Positions 47,601 to 56,600 of a stretch of 64,000 nucleotides of DNA are shown one piece after another. The notes beneath the pieces were generated by a model. The model ran no database searches. It was not told the DNA's origin and saw only the letters and a list, made by a program, of their open reading frames with translations. Numbering within the stretch: the stretch's first letter is position 1; every line of letters starts with the position of its first letter. The translations under genes were made by a program, and so were the position numbers. The DNA is from Akebia trifoliata (Eukaryota > Streptophyta > Magnoliopsida > Ranunculales > Lardizabalaceae), in NCBI GenBank assembly GCA_017979445.1, contig CM030705.1, forward strand, positions 17,501,040-17,565,039, read 5' to 3'.

Positions 47601-50600
47601 TTACTTAGTAGTGATAGTCTTTTATGTAATTCTTATTTATAAGGACCTTTCTGTAATTTGACATTTGTAATTAATATAAATTCCTGGCAAGCTCTCACAA
47701 AGAGACTTCATACAATTATTCTCAAATTCTTTTCTAGGTAGGTCTTCTCGACCTTCATTTCTTTTGATGGATTAATAAAATTATCTTTATCTATAAAAAA
47801 AAATACATAATGTGAGTAAGTGAGTGTGAGTGTGTGTGTGTGTGTGTGTAATCACCACTAACATGCTCATCTAGTAAATATATATACACTAACATTTTTA
47901 TGTATAGAAAAAATTATTGAAAAGAGAACATAGATAAAATCACAAAGTTTCATATGTACAATAAGAAATAAAGTATTAGTAAACCAAAAATAATCCCCTA
48001 CAAGTGCATAAAATGGAGGAACACTTCAGAGTATTAGAACTAAAAGGGAAAAAAAAAATTATAAGATAACAATTAGAGCAGCCATGGTTTTATGAAGCAA
48101 TCAAGAAATATGTTTAACTCGCATAGCAAAAATGGATGAGTAGTAAGACTAGGAAAGACAATGCGAGGAAGTTTAAAATAGCCCTGAAATTTTATAAATA
48201 AAGGGTAGTTAGTTAACATGGTTTAGTCATTTACATCGAGGACCAATAATATCATCAATGAGGAGAGGTTTCATGCAAATTAATGGCTTTAGTTTGGTAA
48301 GAGGAAGGCCAAAAATGATATGGACGGAGGTAGTAAGATAATATCAGAAGACACGTACATTGTGAATATTGGGCTCTAAATAGAGTTGAATTGCAAAATA
48401 AGATTCATGTAGCCAGTCCGAATAATTGGGACAATGAATAGATGTTGATGATGATTTAGTGTTAACACGCTTCACAATATCTCCAATACATGTATAAGCA
48501 TCTTTGACACACAAATTTTGCAAAGTAAGCATCAAACAGAAACCAAGAAATCTCTTCAAAATGTAACCATAACGCTTGCTATTAGCATTAAGGCAGAGAG
48601 GCATACTTCTCTGTGGGAGTACCCACAACAATGTGTGTCAACTTTTCTCCGAAATGCATATACCGAGAACCTCCACCTTTACGCACCATATTGACTAGTT
48701 TACGCATTTCAGAAGCCTGGAAGCCAACAAGTAAAATTCTGCATTCCGACAAGTACAAATCATTATCTTCAGTCTGAGAGTCATCGGCAACACAACCATC
48801 AAACTTAATTTCATCTCCAGGTTCAAAGGCAGGTGCTTCACTCCCCTCATCCTTTGTGAAGATGGTGGAATCAGAAAATGTAGAAGACATGTTCTGAGAC
48901 ATGGTTGCTTCTAAATCTGCAATCATTGAGGATGGAATAGATTGTGATGTGTTGCCCTTATCTTGGCTATGCTGTCCCTTTAGACCACCTTTTATGATAC
49001 CGTTTGAAGAAACAGAAGCTCCTTGAATGGGATAGGACTCCTCATCTAGACAAGCTATATATAAAAGAATAGATCATCAGTCAATGTTATGTTAAGGACC
49101 TCCTCTCAAAAAAAAAAAAGAAGAAAGAAATTAAGGTGTTATGAAGTCATCTGCAACCACATTTGTAATTAATGCATACTAGTAAATACAAGCATTACCT
49201 CTTCTAGCAATTGACTGATCAACCCATTTCTGAGTAACAATATGAATGTGTCCCCATTTCCGGGCAACTTTATATTTGTCACCTTCGGGGGCGTACTGCA
49301 TGTCAAGGACACCAATTGTACTGAAATTAAAGCAACATGTAACAGGAGAGTAGCCACAACTATCATGTGAACAAGTAATTGTTGGATTTCAATCATGAAT
49401 CTCCTTGAAATGGCAATGAGACTATAATACCAGTCTATGAGGTTTAAAAAATATAAACGGAGTAAATGTTGTGAGAAATAAAATAATATGGCCACAGAAA
49501 AAAAATTTGAGTGAATAATAATTAATTAATCTAGCTTAGAGAAGAATGAATACTTCTTGAAGATAGTTAGAAGCGCAGCCCCCACCACCCTTTTCAGGCA
49601 GGGAACACCAGCGACTATTATCTCCAAGATTCAACTTAGCAAACTCAATCTGAGTCTTAATAAAATTACACAGCCCTCAGAGAACAAGTACAGATCTCTG
49701 TTCTGGTTGCCCATTCAGATTAAGTATAAAACTTATCAATATCTTAACATAGGTCAAACAGTTTTTTTTAGTTACACACTAAAGGAGGCCACAGAAGACA
49801 GGACCTGCGTACAAAAGTTACAAACAGACCTCTCATTGGTATGCAGGAATCAGATTGTAGAAGAAAAGACATACAAAACAGACATACACACACATAAATA
49901 AAATTGAGAGGATTTTTAGCAAAACTCAAGATGCTTCCTGGCCTGTTATGTGGCTAAAAGTGTAGTTCTACTCTGACAACTGGAGTAGTCTGTTTCCCTT
50001 CTCTTTGATGTGAGACTTCTGCGGTTATCCACTCAGACCTCCAATTGTCTCCTGAAATAGCTTGAATCTCAGCTAGACCCTTGAGAAGGTCTTTCACAGT
50101 GGACAAGCCAAGAGAAATAGATGTCTTTAAGAGAGAACCAGCTATGTCAGACCATCGGCCAGAACATGGGTAAAATGCTCCGACATTATTGAAAAATGAT
50201 TTTACAAATTGATGGTTGTTTTGGGCGTCCATGTGGACCCAGTCTATATTTATCACGTATTAGGACTCCTCTTGGAGTCAAAGTCCTAATAAGGTTGAAT
50301 ATCTATTAGGTTAGGAGACTGCAATCCCTTTTCTATTATTTATCTCTATAAATAGATGAGATATTGGGATGTGAAACATAGAACAAAAACACTACAGAAT
50401 ATCAGATTCTCCAAAAACAGAATTTCTTCTCTCTAAGTTATTTTTCTGGGTTTCTATCAAAAGACCATAGGGTTTAAGGCGTGGAAACAGCGACCGCTCT
50501 AGAAGCATCAACGTGACGGGTTTTTTTGGACTTCCGATCTCCGGCGATTGACTCAACGTGACACGACTCAAGGATTGGATCTCCGCTGCGACAATAGGTT

Positions 50601-53600
50601 CGCTCCCTAAATCCTAACACAAACAAAAAACAACCAAATGGAATAATTTATGCAAGAGGAATGGTGCTCCAAACATTAGTTGCAAGCAGATGAAAGACTT
50701 GGAATTTGAGAGGCAATTTTTTTTTATCAATATAGAATCAAAGATTATATTAGGGGCAATAAATAATGACCGGAACGTAAAAGGTCGAGAAGACCTACCT
50801 CCTAAAAACAAAGAAACAAACAAGAACACAACTAAAGACACTAATTACCCATTTACCCCTGATTGGTGCACTGTCCAATGTAGTTAAAATCCAAGAATTT
50901 AGGATTGGAATCATAGAAAAAAGTGGATTGAATTCATGCATGAATCATATTTTAGGGATGAATTGTACGATTCAGATGTGAAACGATCATGGATCTTAGG
51001 ACTCAAATTTGTTATGGTTTTTGGAGGAGATACAGTGTAACCTTGCTTTGTATTACAACTTCGACAGCTTCTATGATCACCTAGCTTTCTTTTCTTCTTT
51101 CTTTGGAAACCAAGTATCCATAATAGAAGAGAGTATGGAGCCCTTTAACAAATAAACCTAGGATTCTTTCTTCTTGAGTTGCATATAAAAACTTTAAAAA
51201 AAAATACTAAGAATCCCTAGAAGAATAGACCATGTCAGAAGAAGCTTTTTTGTTTTTTGTTCTTGTGATCTTTTCTTTCTTCTTCTGAAAAGCTTTTGGT
51301 ATACATGTCAATATTTGGCAGTACATTGCACGCTATATATAGCCACCAGAAAACATAAAATAAATTTTCATGTGATGAAATATGAACGATTTAGACTAGA
51401 CATATTCTGGTATTTTTGAATATTATACATGTTTTATTCTCAACTAATTATGAAAATCTTTTTGAATCCTATGATCCAACAATTTGAATTTTGGTTTGAA
51501 TCCAATCCCAGTGCTTAAGATTTTATGATCCAATTAGATTTTGACGATATTGGCACCATCTAGATAGACAATCCTCAAAAAACAAACCCCTGCACTCCTT
51601 AAATGACTTGGCTAAAAAATAAATGGAACCTTGATGTTCAAAACAATAACCTGAGTAACCTCTACCTTTTCATCAAGCAATTGTCAGACAGGAAAAAAAT
51701 AATAATGCCATTTAAGTAGATAAAATCCGATTACAACACTGAGTTTTCGTAGACAAATTTAGCTATGACCCTAAATGTGCATGTTTAGGGTAAAATGAAA
51801 GGAAATTGAAGCTTTCCTCAAATTATTGGGTTTCTTACAAATTAAAAATCTAAAAAATAACAACAACAAAAAAATTAATCTAAATGCATGACTGATCCCT
51901 AGATCAGCTGTACTTATACATTTGAGAGATTAATATAGGTTACATTTATTAAAAATAGATACAGAGAAAAAAGGATTTTTGGCTAAGAACAACTCCAAAA
52001 TACACGACTTGAGGAGCGATTTTCGACCCCTACAAGTTTGTTACTTGAGCCTCACCAACCTTTGAGTAGTGATCATTTTTCACTTATCAACCTCCCAAAA
52101 AATGAGCATATGCAGGAAAAATGGGGATATGCATTCTTTTAAGCAGTTCTCATTTATTTTAGTTTCAGTCATGAACAATAAAAATATTGCTTCTCCAAGT
52201 TATCAAACCAACAAATTTAACTAAATTTGGCTAGTTTTATTATATTATTTTAAATGGCTAAACAAAAATATGCATATGAAATAAATCAAAACCTACAAGG
52301 GTACTCAAAAGAGAACAGAATAAACTGTAAGAGAAGGATATATCAGAAACTAAATGTGTGCACTTCTTGGTCAGATCGGCAGAATATTGCCCACCGTTCT
52401 GTAGGATAAGCTTTTCCATCTCCTTTCGTACATCTGAGTGGAATGAAGACCTTAGTCCCATTAAACAGGAATACATCAATTTAAGCAGCAGCAGAATATA
52501 GTCAATATCACCAGAAACAGAAACTAAGTAACTCAATAGTGTCAACCTGCTGAAATTCTGGTAGCACATATGGTCAATCCAGAAAAAGGAAGAACCCTGT
52601 ATGGTTCGTGAGGCACAACACGGTGCTCACTCCAGCATTGACTTAACCAGCTGTTGGTGACAATTGGTTTCTTGAGAATGGTCAAAGCCCACTGCAAACA
52701 AAAGAAAGAATGAGATCCAGGTTAACCAGTAATCATATCTCTTCAAAATGAAATGAAAGAAAAAAAGGAAGAAAGGAAAAGAAAAAAAAAACATAGCAAT
52801 AACATAAGTAATTAAACACCTACTTCAGCTATAATGATTAAACAATAATCAACACCAGCTTAAGGAACAAAAACATGAAAAAAAAATAGAGATTGGGAAC
52901 AAAAAACTACTTCCTAACAAATATTAAGTTGCCAATTGAAATACAAACCATCTAACTTGTCAAAACCCTGTACAGCATGATAGAGAAAATAAAATATCTT
53001 CGTTTGCAGTTGAGTGTAAAGAAGGAAAAAAAAACTAGGAAAACTGATTGTGGATAAAACATCAAAACCTTATGAGGCCTAAGTTCTAGCAAGTGATGAC
53101 ACAAACGATCAGAATACATGACGGAGAAAGCTGCCTAACATTACAAGTCAGGAACGAACTGACAAAACCACTGAAGTGAATGTTTTGTGTTTGCAGAGGA
53201 ATTCTAAGTAGTCGGTCAAAAAACCAACCTTGTATATCGTGTGTGCAAGTGAAACGAAGTTATTCACTTCCACTGTGTTGCACTCGAAAGTGTTCAGTAC
53301 ACAAATGGGACACAAAAGCATAATCACACATTATCCTCATTCCTTAAAATCAAGTTAGTACCATTACCATATGCCCCTGCAATAAAAATCTCATTTTCCC
53401 AACACCTTATTCTGATGCAACTCTTCATCTGCTGGATTGAGGGAAGGAGTGGGTGGGAAGCTATGGCAGCCAGTTCTTCTGGACTTTTGTGGCATAACTA
53501 ATTTTCTCCTGGGGATAAAAAGAACAGAGAAGTACTTGCATTTCCAGAATTGAGTAAGAAAGATGCGATATAAATCCCAAGATCGATATGGGAGAAGAAA

Positions 53601-56600
53601 AATGAGAGATGGGAGTGTTCACTGGTTGGATACCTACTACGGAAGAGGCCATATTACCAGGGGCTGCAGGACACAGTGATGAAGATTGGAAGATCAAAGA
53701 GACATTGGAGGTAATGTCATTAAATGATTTCTTTTTCTTTTTAACTTTAGCCTCCATGAAGATTGTCAGTCGGTATTGCATTTTGCAATTTGGGAGTGTT
53801 GTTGATGCTCCATTGTACAAGCCGATATTACCAGTAAACATGCTCACCAAACCTATGTTAGAATATGTGTGGAGATTGATACTGATTGTGATATCCAAAG
53901 TCTATTACGTTGGGGGGTGATGAAGGAGTCCACGCTCATGTAAGAGGTGTCTGAGACATTTGATCACATTGTTGAAGAGCGCCCAAAAAATTCTCATCGA
54001 CCAACCAAGATGGAGTGGAATATTAAGAAAAAATCTGTAGTAGTTGATGGAGAAGCTCTGAAAATATCTTGAAAAATCAAAGTAATACGGTCACGGAGGT
54101 TGGGGAGATGCCGGTTGTTGGATCAGGAAGTCCTTATATGGAAAGACATATGAAGTAAAGGGAACAGGTTGCTATATTAATTCTCAGATTGAAGGATGGA
54201 TTCATGTTTCTAAAATTGGCTACCTACTAAGTTAGCCAAAAATTATTTTGATTAGTTAAAGATTTTATTAAAAAGATAAAAAAGTGAGGTCAAGATGACC
54301 CCTAGAATTACAACTTATCAAAGAAGAAAATAGAAAAACCTTTTAGGCCACCTCTAAGTTACAAACAATCTCCCACCTTACTACAAAATCATTAAAAAAG
54401 ATCCCTTTAAATTCTTTAAATACCTTACCCCCAAACAAACAAAAGCCCTTGGACATATAAGATGAGATCCAAAATTTGATGTTCCTTTCCCTCAAAAGTT
54501 CTTCTATTTCTTTCCTTCCAAAGCCCCCAACAAATGGCAAAGGGAAGCAGACTCCACAAAATACACTTAGAAGCTTTGAAGGGAGAACCCCACACTACCC
54601 AAAAAATAAATGTTACCAAATCAAGTGACTCTAGCTCTCCAATACCGGAAAGAAAAGTGAGGAGATTATGTAAGAGCCAAGTATGGAAATGATTCCTTAT
54701 GAAGTTAAATACCCTGAAGTTTCTGAAAATTGGATTAGGGGAATGAACCAACCCAGATTGGGTGACCCAAACCCGTTTCAGCCTTTTCAACTTGAGGTAC
54801 AAGAGGAGTTCGTCAACCAGTTTAGCAGGTAACAAAGAACAATCAACTAATGATATGAGAACCATAGCACAAACTCGTATCAAAGCTTAGTTATCGTAGA
54901 AGATCCAGATGAATAATTTGTAACAGTGGAAAACCAGGCGTTTGTAGCATAGTGACAAAAATCAGTGTTTTAAAAATCGTGATTAAATCACTATTTCAAT
55001 AATTGCCAATTAAATGACGATTTTTTTCTAGAAAGTGTCGAGTTTTTGAAATAAACGATGATCTAAAAAAATGATTGATCGTGATTTTTATCGACGGTTT
55101 TTTGAAGAAAAGATACTAATTATTTTTATTTTTAGAATTTTTTAAGTGTTATTTTATCATTTAATTTATCAAAACAAATATTTTTTTATACAAAAAAGAT
55201 TGTTTTATTTTTAATTTATCTAACATTTTCTCGACTTTATTGACTTTTTTCCAAGGCTTTCCCTTGCCGAATCATTCCTGAACCCTGACTTTGTCACTAC
55301 AGTTGTTAAATGAATCAAAGAGTAATTTTGTAGGGATGGTATGCTCTAAAGAAGTCGATGAATGGGATATAAGCAAGGTCTGAAGAATAGATTGAGGAGG
55401 AAAACATCGTGGTCCTACTTGTGCCCTTTGATCAACGCTAAATCTAAATCAAAAAGAGGAATATAATGTTTTAGGCTAGGTCTTAGTAACACTTGGGCAA
55501 TTTACATACTGGCCTGTTTAATGCACAACACAACTTAGTATTCATACCGAAACACCATGACATAATTAATTGAGACGGTTCAAAACAATCATTAGATATT
55601 GAGGATAAATATGTCTAGAAAAATTGCAGAAATAAATACCTTCACCACGGTATCTTGCCAGTGAGGAAACAATTGTATGGTAACCAGTTTAATTATTATA
55701 AGCAGGTTGGTCAGTAAAGCCTTTCTTCTTTTAAATGCATAAAAAAGTGACAAAACAAAAGAATCAAATGGGAAACTGAAAAGTAAACAATCTTCAAGTG
55801 ATTGTACCTTGTACTTTGCAGCCAAAACATTCTTTACAATGACAAAGTTAACATCCAGTGACGCCCTATTTTGAAAAACTCCTCCCATTGCACTCACTAA
55901 CTTTTCAATCTTAATCTGCAAAACATTAACAATGGTAATGGATCAACAGTAAAAATATAATAATAATAATAATAAATAAATAAATCAATTTCAATTGCAA
56001 AAAATAGGGAGTTGAACTGATTACTGATACTAAAGCTTAGAAAAAAAGCAACAGCTTCAATCCATGACTCTGCAACATAATGCGTTTCCAGCATACATGT
56101 ATGATGTATCACAATTAAAATATGCTTAATTCTAAAAGAACATTATTATTACATATAAGCATGCAAGCAACATACATGAAAACCTTCCAGCATAGGCAAT
56201 GCCATATAAATAAAGGACCAGAACTCTCCAAATTTGATTGGCAAAACAATTAAAACCACAAATGACCCAACTAAGTTATTTTCAGAAAGGATACAAAGGA
56301 TACAAAGGATACAAAGAATCAGATAATGAGAGAGTTTACTAATGTTAGCCACGCCAAGACTCCAATGAACAAATACATTTTTGACTATTTGTTCTGTTCA
56401 CAAGATACTCCAGCAGCCACCTTGGACCAATTTTTTTATAATAATTCTAAATAATATTGAGTGTCTCGTTTGTTTTATTTCATTGTGAGAAATTAATATT
56501 TTTTTTATAATTTTGCATAGCTTGTCAGGTATTGAGGTTTATATTGGTCATGTGCATTTTGTAATTAGTTCCCTATTATTTATAACAAGCACAAGTGTGC

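Larger units (their letters stand above)
42166..47733 (+). mobile_element. Ty1/Copia retrotransposon in MEI1 intron 8, antisense to the gene
   Basis: Two 180-bp LTRs (42166-42345 and 47554-47733) differ at 7 positions by eye (about 96 percent alike). TSD ccagg (42161-42165) and ctagg (47734-47738), one transition apart. The PBS TTGTATCAGAACC begins right after the 5' LTR, and the PPT GAGGGGGAG (47545-47553) right before the 3' LTR. The LTR starts TATTGG in place of the usual TGTTGG. The body carries gag, protease, integrase, RT and RNase H with several stops and frameshifts. Confidence 0.93.
49293..52341 (-). other. MEI1: MEI1 intron 6: U12-type AT-AC intron, 3,049 bp
   Basis: On the coding strand the intron begins ATATCCTTC at 52341, which matches the U12 5' splice-site consensus, and ends GCAGTAC at 49293. 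A U12-like branch site, TCCTTGAC, lies at 49309-49302, its branch A (49303) being 10 nt before the intron end. That is the short spacing typical of minor-class introns. Joining the exons across AT-AC gives phase 0 and restores the family sequence. The intron also holds an unidentified ORF and an LTR-like promoter segment. Confidence 0.88.

Noticed and set aside
52310..52341. A GT donor further downstream to end MEI1 exon 6
   Set aside because: Any later GT adds residues (ISFSYSLFC...) foreign to the family and does not lead in frame to [10 protein letters not shown]. The AT-AC junction does both.
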